This document shows positions 30,140 to 39,064 of a DNA stretch of 64,000 bases, in pieces. Position 1 is the first letter of the stretch. Every line of letters begins with the position of its first letter. Source of the stretch: Andalucia godoyi. Its lineage: Eukaryota > Discoba > Jakobea > Jakobida > Andaluciidae. The notes below the pieces were generated by a model. It searched no databases, was not told the origin of the DNA, and saw only the letters and a program-made list of their open reading frames with translations. A program made the position numbers and the translations under genes. The DNA is taken from assembly GCA_009859145.1 (NCBI GenBank), contig VRVR01000053.1, positions 1 through 64,000 on the forward strand. Reading direction: 5' to 3'.

Positions 30140-31990
30140 TCACGAAAAGTCGTCTGTGATTTTGGTTTCCGTGTCAAAGATGCGGCGCTTGAGCATGTAG
30201 TATGGTCTGTTTTCCCATCCATCCAGCGGCCCGACTGCCGCATCCTTGCGCCGAACTGCATCTCGCCACAAGCTCCACACCAGCCACGCGCACTCCTCGA
30301 TGTCGTCCGACACTGAACCGTCATCTGGAGAGAGCTGTAGCTCATAGTCGACGGGCTTCTGCCATGTCGTGACTGGATGCGTGCGAATGGCACTATATTG
30401 CAGAGAGTCCACCAAGGCAGCAGTTCCCGCCACAGACGACGACAGCCTCGTGAAACTTCCTGAACGGGAGCCCGAAGAGAAGGACGCGCCCCCACTTCCA
30501 CTACCAGCACTCGCCCGGCCAGTCGGCGACTTCTTGTCTCCGTTTGTTGCAGAAGATGACGAAAACATGAAGCTTGCCCCTCGCAATCCATTTGGCTTTC
30601 CATCTACCCTGTAAACATCGATGCATACAAGATCGGCGAGCCGCAGGATTTTGTATCCTTTGCTTTCCACAAAGGTGTTCTGCTTTGGACTGAACGCGCA
30701 CGAAGCCATGGACGACGATGTCAGGACAATCCGTCGCCTGTCCCTCGTTCCTTTGTGATTCGCCTTCACAAAGTGGGAGTAAACCCGCAGCGGCTGATTT
30801 CCAAGAGCAGCTGCAGATGCTTGGATCTGGCGAACATCCGCTTCGATTGGAACATAAAACCCCCGAAGCCCCTTTGCAATCGACTCTAGCATGCGCTCCG
30901 ATGGATTTCCGTTGACGTTATTGATCCCCGAGTTCGCATAGTTGGCGGTGATCGACAGTCGGGACGCAATGGATGTAATGGAAGGCGAGCACGCATGAAA
31001 CCACGACATTGAAGTAAGTAACGTCCGTCTTGATACAGTCGATGCGAGGCCGGTGTAGCAGACCAGTGCTGCCACAAAAATCAAGCCTACATTCGCCAAC
31101 GACGATGCATCTGATGGATCGTGCACTTCAGGAACCGAGATCTGCACGCCGTCCTCCACAACCTCCACCATCACGAAGGTTTGCTTTGCTGCACCACCGT
31201 CCGCCCCATCCTCTCTATCCGCCGTCTCCGCCGTGCTCGCTGCTATCTCCTGCTTCTTGCCCTCGTGTTGCTCGCTGTTGCCAGCGAGCATCTTTGGCGG
31301 TTCCGAGCTCAACGCTTTGCGAGTTACGAACCGAACGCAAACCAGAAACTCGGAAAAGACCTGGGTTGGCGGCATAGACCCGTCGAGAGAGTCTCTTCTG
31401 GTCCTCAAGCTGTCCTTGATTTGCTCGGGAGAAGTCAGCAGTGCCGCCAGCACATCTGTCCGAAGCGCGGCTCTGCACGACTGAATGACCTTTTCAAGCA
31501 GCGAAACGGACACTTCTGGATCCGCAACGACGCAAATCTCGCTCGGCTGAAACACAAACAAATGCTGGATGAAAAGCGAGAGGTCTCTTGCCATTTCCGC
31601 GACTTGCGTCCTTACCCATCTTGACTGCACCAATGAATTTTTCAAAATCGACACAAAGGGGATGGGCTGCATGCGCACCGATGGCACATGAACAGTAAGG
31701 ACGGCGGTATGGCAGTCAGCCCAGTCAACCGTCACCGGCTGCACACCATCCTCGAAAACTGTCGACGCAGTCAGCACAAAGTTCTCAAGAGTCCCTGCAG
31801 GTCGCGGGCTGAGCTCCAACACAAGCGAAACAAGTTCACAGTACTCGGAATCTGTCCATGCAGTAGCAAGAGCTTCCAGCGTCGGTCTCAAAAACGTCTC
31901 GGACTCGTGCGCAAGCCGGAGCTCAACATTCGCCTCGGATATGGAAAACGTGTCTGCCAGACGGCTTCGAATCGTACTTGCAAGTGCCAT
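30140..31990 (-). CDS. Hypothetical protein with possible C-terminal PH-like domain
   Basis: 616 residues, unrecognised. The first half is helical and hydrophobic with a segment SSLANVGLIFVAALVCYTGL that could be a TM helix or a buried strand pair. Around residue 430-500 the pattern RRRIVLTSSSMASCAFSPKQ, then NTFVESKGYKILRLADLVCI DVYRVDG resembles a PH-like barrel, interrupted by a Gly/Ser-rich low-complexity insert (SAGSGSGGASFSSGSRSGSF). The final 70 residues contain conserved-looking W residues (LVWSLWRDAVRRKDAAVGPL). Function is unknown. Confidence 0.65.
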   Translation of the reverse strand: MALASTIRSRLADTFSISEANVELRLAHESETFLRPTLEALATAWTDSEYCELVSLVLELSPRPAGTLENFVLTASTVFEDGVQPVTVDWADCHTAVLTVHVPSVRMQPIPFVSILKNSLVQSRWVRTQVAEMARDLSLFIQHLFVFQPSEICVVADPEVSVSLLEKVIQSCRAALRTDVLAALLTSPEQIKDSLRTRRDSLDGSMPPTQVFSEFLVCVRFVTRKALSSEPPKMLAGNSEQHEGKKQEIAASTAETADREDGADGGAAKQTFVMVEVVEDGVQISVPEVHDPSDASSLANVGLIFVAALVCYTGLASTVSRRTLLTSMSWFHACSPSITSIASRLSITANYANSGINNVNGNPSERMLESIAKGLRGFYVPIEADVRQIQASAAALGNQPLRVYSHFVKANHKGTRDRRRIVLTSSSMASCAFSPKQNTFVESKGYKILRLADLVCIDVYRVDGKPNGLRGASFMFSSSSATNGDKKSPTGRASAGSGSGGASFSSGSRSGSFTRLSSSVAGTAALVDSLQYSAIRTHPVTTWQKPVDYELQLSPDDGSVSDDIEECAWLVWSLWRDAVRRKDAAVGPLDGWENRPYYMLKRRIFDTETKITDDFS

Positions 31991-32349
31991 CGAAAGACGG
32001 AGTTTACGAAAGAAGCGTCGTCGTTTCTAAATTGCGAGTTCTCTTTCACTGAATGTAACCTCCTCCACACAAGGGAGCAATCGTCAAAAGAACCGACAAC
32101 CCTCTTGTGCAAAACATTAGCAAAAAGGTCGGGCTTGTTTTCATTCTGTTTTTTACAGTCGTTTGAGAGCGCCAAAGAAAATAATCACGCCCCTGATTCT
32201 TAATGTATATAATAAATAATAAATAATAAATAATAAATAATAAATAATAAATAATAAAGAGGGGAATTGTAATTATTATCTATTGGAACCATTCGTTTCA
32301 TTCATGATGATCTCATTGTACTTTTTGGATGGGTGGGCAACTGTTTGAC
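31991..32349. other. Intergenic region with heptamer tandem repeat
   Basis: Between the 3' side of the Tse2-like gene and the 5' side of the 616-residue gene. It contains a tandem TAATAAA heptamer (about seven units) at 32209-32258. Confidence 0.55.
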
Positions 32350-32802
32350 TCAGAGACCAAACTCTCGGATGTAGTCTTGGGTGGTGATGATCTGAAATTG
32401 GCTGAGAAACACAGTCATTCTCTTGTTGAGCTCTGTGATGGAAACCGGTTCGGTCGTCTGGAGCGAAAAGTGGTCCGTGTGCTCATGAAGCAGCGTGAAA
32501 TGCGCAGGTAGTGGCGTGCCTTCCACGAGCCGAAAGATGATCGGAGGTTTCTGAAACGTCTCGAGCGTTTCCTGGAAATTCCCACCTGGTGGTCGCAAAC
32601 TCATTCCATTGGGCCGGACGAACTCTGTGGTGCTCGGTGGAATTGGATGCACCAGTCCGTCGTCCTGCAGCTTCACATCAAACGACGTCCGTCCAAGCTT
32701 CTGCTGCGCCGCAAAGTCACGCAGACGAACCGCTTTCCCGCTCTGCATCCGCAGCAACAGCTGAGGAACCACATTAAAGCGGCCAATGATGCTGCGCCCC
32801 AT
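32350..32802 (-). CDS. Tse2-like ADP-ribosyltransferase-domain protein
   Basis: 150 residues. The arrangement of short blocks (KLGRTSFDVKLQDDGLVHP, then NGMSLRPPG, then LVEGTPLPAHFTLLHEHTDH and FSLQTTEPVSITELNKRM) matches the Tse2 ADP-ribosyltransferase family as found in fungi and some bacteria. Bacterial Tse2 is a type VI secretion effector; eukaryotic members stand alone and their role is largely unknown. No immunity protein, secretion signal or targeting signal is visible. Length agrees with the domain alone. The gene diverges from the PX protein across 300 bp. The call is from motif memory, so a search is needed to confirm it. Confidence 0.5.
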   Translation of the reverse strand: MGRSIIGRFNVVPQLLLRMQSGKAVRLRDFAAQQKLGRTSFDVKLQDDGLVHPIPPSTTEFVRPNGMSLRPPGGNFQETLETFQKPPIIFRLVEGTPLPAHFTLLHEHTDHFSLQTTEPVSITELNKRMTVFLSQFQIITTQDYIREFGL

Positions 32803-32876
32803 CTTCTCTCCTACTCACTACTGACCAGAGGCAGCAGCAACAGCAACAGCAATAACAATAACAATAACAATATCAG

Positions 32877-32912
<36 letters not shown>

Positions 32913-33098
32913 GACGCAGTTGGTTTGCTATTGCTTTTGGTTTCATCCTCCTGTGTGCAGCTTGATGCTTGATGCTACAGTCGACCGGTTCAAAGTCTAT
33001 TTTTGCAACTTCATTCGTCATGGTGGAAAACCGCAGTCGTGAGCACGCCGTAGATGGTGTAGTCAGTGGACACATCGTCGTGGAGGTGGTGATATACA

Positions 33099-34340
33099 AT
33101 GGAAGAGAGTTCTGAAAGTGGAGTGTCGTATACGACGGGTAGTCAGCAACCGTCGCCGCCGCTGTCTGTAGAGACTGCCTTGGGGACGCTTGTGGCTTCG
33201 GAGCCGCCGAAGCTGAGCGTGACGGTTGTGCGGGACGAGGATCTCCACTCGATTGTGCTGCGGTCTGTGTTTGCACCGGACCCAACACCTGTACGCATCC
33301 GCAAGAACCTCCGAGACTTCCAGACGCTGCGTGCGCACCTGTCAGAGGAGTTCCGAGGCGTGTGTGTGCCGCCGCTGCCTGCAGGCCTTGCGTTCATGGC
33401 GCTGAATGTCGGTGGGTTTGGACTGGGCTCCATCTCGATCTCGGGGACTGCAGCGAGCATCTCGAACAGCTTCCGAGGACGCAGTGCGAGCAAAGGGGGC
33501 GGCGAGGATACCCTGTCTGTGAGCGCTACGCACCGGTTCCTGCTCCGGTTTGTACAGGTCTGTGCTGACCATCCGGTGCTTTCCAAGAGCCATACATTTC
33601 TGCGGTTCCTTGGAGACACGAGGCAGATCGTGGATGAACAGGCGAGAGCTATCCATCTGTACGACGTCCTGCCTTCTCCAACTCTTGTCGTCCAGCACGC
33701 TTCCGACAGCAGCACCACCACCAGTACCACTATCATTGGTGGTGCTGGAACACAGGGAAATGAAATGACGACGGACCGCTCACAACCGCAGAATTCGCAG
33801 CATGCTGTGACGGAAGAGACGGAGCATCCACACGCCAACTATGCGTCTGTGGTGGGAAGAGCACAGCCCATTTGGATGGAACATGTGATTCAGAGCGCAT
33901 CGAGCGTTTGTGCAGTGCTGAAAAACTTGAAATCGGAAGTGTCGCACATTGCTCAGCACATCCGAGGACTGGATAAGTCGCTTGCATCGCTGCGTGGGGC
34001 ACTGCGCAAAGCACACGAAACTTGTGATGCGTTGCCGCCCCAGCTGGACGACGTACTCGTGAGCACGGAGCAGTCGCTCGCAGTCGCCCTGAGACCCGAT
34101 GCATCCGTGGACGAAGTGACTGCGGTGCTGTCGGAGCGCATTGATTTTGCAGACTCGTACGCTTCTGCATTCATTGAGATGGCACAGTCGCAATGGCTTG
34201 TCGTCTCCAAACAGCCAATGGCAAAGAGCAAGCACTGGGAAGGAAAGGTTGCAGAAGAGTGGACGGTCGTGAGTGATTGGATGACAAGAGAAATGACCGT
34301 CATTCTCACCGACATTCGAAGCCTTTCTCGTCGATGGTAG
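33099..34340 (+). CDS. PX-domain sorting nexin-like protein
   Basis: 413 residues. A PX domain spans about residues 35-180: first strand PPKLSVTVVRDEDLHS, the basic R-x-x-x-D-F segment IRKNLRDFQTLRAHLSEEF, a proline loop VPPLPAGLA, a long Gly/Ser insert, and the last helices THRFLLRFVQVCADHPVLSK then FLRFLGD. A disordered linker is followed by a helical region (about 260-410) with heptads, such as LKNLKSEVSHIAQHIRGLDK, that fits a BAR-like coiled coil. Such proteins bind PI3P on endosomes and shape or sort membranes. Which SNX class it belongs to cannot be told. Confidence 0.75.
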   Translation: MEESSESGVSYTTGSQQPSPPLSVETALGTLVASEPPKLSVTVVRDEDLHSIVLRSVFAPDPTPVRIRKNLRDFQTLRAHLSEEFRGVCVPPLPAGLAFMALNVGGFGLGSISISGTAASISNSFRGRSASKGGGEDTLSVSATHRFLLRFVQVCADHPVLSKSHTFLRFLGDTRQIVDEQARAIHLYDVLPSPTLVVQHASDSSTTTSTTIIGGAGTQGNEMTTDRSQPQNSQHAVTEETEHPHANYASVVGRAQPIWMEHVIQSASSVCAVLKNLKSEVSHIAQHIRGLDKSLASLRGALRKAHETCDALPPQLDDVLVSTEQSLAVALRPDASVDEVTAVLSERIDFADSYASAFIEMAQSQWLVVSKQPMAKSKHWEGKVAEEWTVVSDWMTREMTVILTDIRSLSRRW

Positions 34341-34590
34341 GATACGATGATTGCACTCTGCTTTTCTTGCGTCTCCCAGACCGCTGTTCGTTTGTTTGCT
34401 TGTTTGCCTATTGCTTCGTTTTTCGGATTTCTGGTTTCCTTAAATTCTTTTTTGTTTATATTATTGAATTGACGTGGTTTCATGATTTTGCGGTCGGAAA
34501 GTGGCCGAGGGGTCTCGCACCTGTAAAAACACGAATGCTTCGTATGTACACAAACAACAAATCATCGATTACGTGTGTGCACTTTCGATG

Positions 34591-36372
34591 TCAGCAGAGC
34601 GGTGGGGGAGACCTGTGATCTGCCGGCACCGAACTTGGAACAGGGACCAGGTGGAGGTGCGGTGGGTTTGACTGCACAACACAAGCAGATGGATGCTTCG
34701 CATGCGAACCGTGCGGAGAACAGCGACACTCTAGCAGCCTGCGGGCAGAGTCGGGATGGATGTGCAGGCGATGATGGTGCGTCACGAGAGCAAGAACTCG
34801 TTTTTCATTCAGCTGCGTGTTGAAAGCACTCTGGACAACGACTCGGCCGCCGACAAACCGAGAAACGCAAAACCGGCCGTTCTTGTCATAGCCCATCACG
34901 ACGCGCCTGCCCACGCTTGATGCCGTCGGATGGTTGCATCCCAAACGGATGCATGCATGGAGCTGAGAATGCGGATGAAGCATCGCAGCTCTTTCGCGAG
35001 GCAAGCGCTCGAAAACTGAGCTTGTTCCTTGGGAGTACACGATGACAAGAGCGTCTCGTGAAGACACTGGAACAAGCACATCGCGCTTGGGCAAAATCAC
35101 AGTGTCCCACACGCTCCTCCACTGGTCTACAATCCGCATGCGAACCGGAAATCGGGTAGTATTGCACACTAGCTGGCAATCACTTTCATACACTGGGGCA
35201 GGAGAATTCGGAAAGTACAGCATGGCTTCCGGGTCAATTTGACAAGTAGACGTCGTACTTTCGTGGTCTGTTGCGGGGGTCTCATTTCCCCTGCATGCAT
35301 TGCCTGCCCGTTCTCGAGGAGTGAGCTTCCCGTGACAAGACTGCACAGGAATCGGCAACACCGAGAGTGGCGGAAGTCCGTCCACAAGGGCTGCGTCGTC
35401 GACGGACATTCGACGGCATCTCTTCCTTACCACATTACAACGAAGAAGCTCTACAATGGCCTGCGTATTCGCCGATTCATTTGCCTTTTCTTCCTCTGCA
35501 GCAACACCACTGTCCCTGCTGTTGCTGGTGCTGATGCTCATCTTTGATGAGTTTTCGTTCCATACATTGTGTCGTTCTCGCTCAGGAGACAAGAATGAAT
35601 TCCGCTTACTCATACCCAGGAGAACAGCATTGGACTCGGACTTTCGCATACGGATGATAGTTGCTGGTCTTTCCGCCACCAACGGCGTCAACAGTCCGGA
35701 CTCGGGGTGACACGCCACATCATGCCCGTTACCGTCACTGTTGCTTCTCTCTCGGTTGCCGTCCGAAGAGGCGGAGCCAGACAGTGCGCCGAGATTGGTG
35801 TCCATCGACCGTCGTGCATGCGGACTTTGCGGAGCCATGTCGCACACAGTGTCTGTATCTGTATCTGTATCCAGCAAGCCCACTGACAATTTCACAGACA
35901 CAAACTCATCATGTTCATGTTGATGTTGATGATGATGGTGGTGGTGGTGGTGGTGGCGGTAGTGGTTGTTCTTGTTGTTAATGCTGCTGCTGCTGCTGTT
36001 GTTGCTGTCGTCGTCGTCGTCGTCGTCGTCACATCGGACGACTGGTGTTGTGGAAGGCGGAGGTGGGACTCCGTGCATGATCACCGACTGGCTGTACGCA
36101 GTTGGTCGAACAAGACAAGGATCCGAGGACTGATGAAGAAGAATGCTTGGTGGCCGTTGGTGGTAAATCGTCCGACGACTGCTCGTGCTGCCACGGACGC
36201 CAGGCGAGGCACCCTTTGGAGAATCCTCGCATCCCTCCGAGGTGGCATCCGAAATCATATCTTCCGTCACGCTGTTATGTCGCTTCAGCCAAGGCATCAT
36301 CACACGATGGAGCCCGGGATCCACGATGTTGCTGTCGCTGCTGCTCACTTTTTTGGAAAATCCACAACCCAT
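34591..36372 (-). CDS. Dually acylated low-complexity protein
   Basis: 593 residues from ATG 36372, chosen because MGCGFSKKVSSSDSN is a classic N-myristoylation plus palmitoylation signal (Gly2, Cys3, Ser6, Lys7) and the longer frame upstream translates a CAA-repeat tract into poly-Cys. The middle is rich in Ser, Asp, His, Asn and (DT)n repeats encoded by simple repeats. A folded-looking C-terminal region (about 430-590) begins DPEAMLYFPNSPAPVYESDC QLVCNTTRFPVRMRIVDQWR; it is unrecognised. The protein probably sits at the inner face of the plasma or flagellar membrane. Confidence 0.6.
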   Translation of the reverse strand: MGCGFSKKVSSSDSNIVDPGLHRVMMPWLKRHNSVTEDMISDATSEGCEDSPKGASPGVRGSTSSRRTIYHQRPPSILLHQSSDPCLVRPTAYSQSVIMHGVPPPPSTTPVVRCDDDDDDDDSNNSSSSSINNKNNHYRHHHHHHHHHQHQHEHDEFVSVKLSVGLLDTDTDTDTVCDMAPQSPHARRSMDTNLGALSGSASSDGNRERSNSDGNGHDVACHPESGLLTPLVAERPATIIRMRKSESNAVLLGMSKRNSFLSPERERHNVWNENSSKMSISTSNSRDSGVAAEEEKANESANTQAIVELLRCNVVRKRCRRMSVDDAALVDGLPPLSVLPIPVQSCHGKLTPRERAGNACRGNETPATDHESTTSTCQIDPEAMLYFPNSPAPVYESDCQLVCNTTRFPVRMRIVDQWRSVWDTVILPKRDVLVPVSSRDALVIVYSQGTSSVFERLPRERAAMLHPHSQLHACIRLGCNHPTASSVGRRVVMGYDKNGRFCVSRFVGGRVVVQSAFNTQLNEKRVLALVTHHHRLHIHPDSARRLLECRCSPHGSHAKHPSACVVQSNPPHLHLVPVPSSVPADHRSPPPLC

Positions 36373-36474
36373 TTCAAAACCCAAGCACCACTGACCGATC
36401 CTTGTTTTCCTCCTTTTTAGAACAACAACAAAATAAAGAATTAAAAAAAGAACACGGAACAAGGAACAACAACC

Positions 36475-36518
<44 letters not shown>

Positions 36519-37180
36519 TTTTTGTTTTTAAAAAGAAAACAAAACAACGCGTTCTTTTTCCTGCTTTTTCCCTGTTTTTTCCCTTTGAAAGTTTCAATTC
36601 AACCAAGAGTATAAATATATACTGCACTTGCAGAAATTGCGGGCGGAAAGAGGACACCTCTCAGCTTTCAGTGTGCCAGCAGATGGAAGTCGTCTGACGT
36701 TGTTGGTACTTGGCCAGTCAAGGCATGTTGCTTATCCCCCTTGTCCTTTTTCCTTGGCGAGAACATGGGTATGAGGAAACCTGGGAAAGCGCGTCGCAAT
36801 GTGGTAGCGGTTAGAAATAGCATAGGCGACGCAAAGGCAAAAATAACAAAATGGTGAATGCGCAATAGCGGGAAACGAGGAAGCGGAGCACGAGAGAGAT
36901 ATTTTTGTCCGTCGGGGTTGCCTTTTTAGGACGGGAATTTCCGCTTCGTCGGCATTTTGTCCAAAGCCGGGAATACTCGAGTTGGCTCCATTTGGTTCAA
37001 GCATTGAATCCCCTGCTCTCTGAGATGCCAAACCCGAGTGAGTAGCGCTTCTTAAGCGATGCTGCGCGGATGCGTGCACGTTTCGGAAAAACTCGATTCT
37101 GAAATATCTGACATCACGAACTCGGAAACAACCAATACTACTACTACTGCTGCTGCTGCTACCACGACGTGTTGGCCCCT
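36373..37180. other. Divergent intergenic region
   Basis: Upstream of both the acylated protein and the eRF1-like gene. It holds an (AAC)n repeat at about 36470-36516 and, near the eRF1-like start, a (TAC/TGC)n triplet run (37137-37160). No other gene is seen. Confidence 0.45.
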
Positions 37181-38255
37181 ATGAGTTGCACTGATTTTGA
37201 AAAGATAAAGGCGCTGGCGAGCTGCAAGGGACTGACGGTGTCCTCGATGATTACTTATGTGATTCCGTCGTCCGTTAACGGCCTTTAGCCATGCGCTGTC
37301 CTTTGTTGCAAAGGAGCAGGCGACCGCGTACAATATCCGGGACCGGTTGAATCGCCGCAGCGTCGTCCGCGGTCTTACGGTCCTTCGTGAGCGCCTGCTC
37401 AAGCTGTCTTCCGAGGAAAAGAAGCGCAAAGCAGTCGAAGAGAAGGGGCTCGGGTGTCTTGTGGGTATTGAGGAACACGGAGACGAGATTGTGGAGTGCT
37501 TAGTACCCGTCGCGCCGTTTGACCGAGGCTGCTATTTTTGCAAATCCACGTTTGAAGTCGATGCAATGCTGTTCCACTTCGACGAGTCGCAGCACGCAAG
37601 TTGTGGCCTCGTCAAGATGGATGGCCACGAGTGCGTAGTGGGCCTGCTCACCGAAGGCCGGTTTGTGGTGCGAAAGACAGTGTGGGCAAACATTGCAAAA
37701 CGACACAAGAAAGGCGGGCAAAGCAGCTTACGGTTCGCAAGACTTGCGGAAGAGTCTCGGCAAGCATACGTCCAAGAGTGCGTCGATGCAGTGCACGCAG
37801 CGCTCAAGCCCGACTACCCAATATTTGCATTCGGGAGCGAAGAACTGCTGTCGATGCTTTTGGCCAGCAAAGCATGTTTGGTCGAGCTGATCAGGAAACA
37901 GGCAGGTCCGTCGGTCCGCTCAGATAGTCCTTTTGGAGTCGCAAAGAGCACCGTCCAGGAGTGGATGGCAGCTTGGAAAGAACAGCACAAGGAGACCCCG
38001 GCCGTCGAACGATTCCAAGAGCTTGTGCACCGGCACCCAGACATGCTCGTATTTGGAGTCGCTGAAGCCCTCCAGCACGCCGTGGACTGTCGGTCGTTTA
38101 TATGTACCACCCAGGTCTTCCATACCCTCAACGAAGACCCTGCAATCCAGGAAAAGTGTGTGGAAATACGCACAGAGTCTCCGCATTATGCGTGGATCCG
38201 CGCTTTTGGCATTGTAGGACTGCGATTCAGCGCCGCTCCAGCAAAGTTTGCCTAA
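37181..38255 (+). CDS. eRF1-like release factor, divergent, requires +1 frameshift at CTT TAG C
   Basis: ATG 37181 opens frame 2 and encodes MSCTDFEKIKALASCKGLTV then SSMITYVIPSSVNGL, matching the start of eRF1 domain 1. TAG at 37286-37288 follows CTT. In frame 0, directly from AGC at 37287, homology continues without loss (SHALSFVAKEQATAYNIRDR and onward), but frame 0 has no ATG upstream of the conserved region. A +1 slip therefore gives a 357-residue protein. Domain 2 has the peptide-release GGQ motif in KRHKKGGQSSLRFARLAEES. Domain 1 keeps Y-x-C-x-x-x-F (YFCKSTF), but NIKS is NIRD and GTS is replaced (TVSS). Domain 3 is short (LVFGVAEALQHAVDC... IRAFGIVGLRF) and lacks the zinc minidomain. 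It is probably a paralogue of the canonical factor. Programmed frameshift, recent mutation, sequence error and a 19- or 22-nt intron are the options. Confidence 0.7.
37283..37315 (+). promoter_or_regulatory. Candidate +1 frameshift site with downstream hairpin
   Basis: CTT TAG C at 37283-37289 is the same type of site (CUU-stop-C) as the bacterial RF2 recoding site CUU UGA C: the P-site tRNA could slip from CUU to UUU. A perfect stem TCCTTTG/CAAAGGA with loop TTG lies at 37299-37315, extended by CTG/CAG (37296-37298, 37117-type partner at 37317-37319) across one bulged G. A 10-nt palindrome CCGTTAACGG lies just upstream (37272-37281). The hairpin is within codons, so chance cannot be excluded. 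Confidence 0.5.
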
Positions 38256-38397
38256 TTACCATCTCCTATTCCTCTACCATGTTTCCTTGTTCCTCCCCGC
38301 TCTCCCTAAATTAAAAGGTTCCTATTCTTTTTCTTCCAGGAAAGACAGACATCATGCTGAATTGACACTTTAGAAGCAGTTGCAGCCGACATTGTAC

Positions 38398-38742
38398 ATG
38401 AATCATCCATGGCCATCGCTGACTATGCATGATGACCGTACAACAAGCTTGCTCTTCAAAACCATTCCCCGACGTCTGAGAAAACTTCGGGGAAAAAGAG
38501 TGCGATCGGGGTCCTTTCCAGGCTCGAACCTTCAGTCCGAGACTGTGCACAGCGTCTTTCTTATTTGTCCCGGTGAGAGGCGTAACCGTGCCGAGTACCA
38601 CGAGTACTGCATCAAATTGCGCCAAGAGCCATTCAATGAGATCGATGTTGTACATGTGGTGAGACCCTCTCGTTCAGACGCTTCTGATCGGTCGCATGAC
38701 GAATTGAGCGGCATTGATCAACAGAAAGAGAAACGTTCGTAG
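38398..38742 (+). CDS. Doubtful small ORF, 114 residues
   Basis: Starts MNHPWPSLTMHDDRTTSLLF and is basic in the middle, acidic at the end. No domain, signal or TM segment. It may be noise in the gap between the eRF1-like and uL13 genes. Confidence 0.2.
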   Translation: MNHPWPSLTMHDDRTTSLLFKTIPRRLRKLRGKRVRSGSFPGSNLQSETVHSVFLICPGERRNRAEYHEYCIKLRQEPFNEIDVVHVVRPSRSDASDRSHDELSGIDQQKEKRS

Positions 38743-38835
38743 GGCGTAGAATCGCTTGAGTCGCTGGAGACCACATAATTAGGTATAGGAGAATCGGTAA
38801 TTACGCGGGGCTGCCGGATCTTTGGGGTTTTCAAC

Positions 38836-38894
38836 AACCCTAGGTTGCAGGAAAGGGAAATGGTTCACTGTTTTGGAAGGCCCTAACCCTACCC
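38836..38894 (+). promoter_or_regulatory. Telomere-like boxes upstream of ribosomal protein uL13
   Basis: AACCCTA occurs at 38836-38842 and again within CCCTAACCCTACCC at 38881-38894, about 170-230 bp before the uL13 ATG. Plant and some protist ribosomal protein promoters carry the same telo-box. A role here is inferred from position only. Confidence 0.5.
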
Positions 38895-39064
38895 ATTCAC
38901 CACATTTTCGAATTTTCCAATGGTCCCCACAGTTCCCAATCAGCCTTCCTGTTTCTTCCAATTGGGTTTTCTTCCTTTTGGTCCTTCTTCTTTTTTCCTT
39001 TCCTCTCTCTTTTTTTTTTTCTTTCTTGTGTGTGTCGCTGCGTTCATCCTTTTCTGCTTGAGAA

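Larger units (their letters stand above)
38256..39064. other. Intergenic region with a possible small ORF and the uL13 promoter
   Basis: Contains the doubtful frame 38398-38742 and the telomere-like boxes before uL13. A pyrimidine-rich leader (38985-39055) precedes the uL13 ATG, as is common for ribosomal protein genes. Confidence 0.5.

Noticed and set aside
35905..36045. Minus/plus-strand repeat as CRISPR array
   Set aside because: Trinucleotide slippage repeats with no spacers; eukaryotic gene context.
36370..36657. N-terminal extension with a poly-Cys run for the acylated protein
   Set aside because: It is the CAA-repeat leader read through; the real start is the myristoylation Met at 36372.
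37254..37288. Normal intron (30 nt, GTGATT...CTTTAG) at the eRF1-like break
   Set aside because: Its length keeps frame 2, which does not continue the homology; the 19- and 22-nt alternatives are far shorter than the 334-nt intron seen and delete aligned residues.
38881..38894. Telomere end or fusion scar
   Set aside because: Only about two repeat units, inside a normal intergenic region with genes on both sides.
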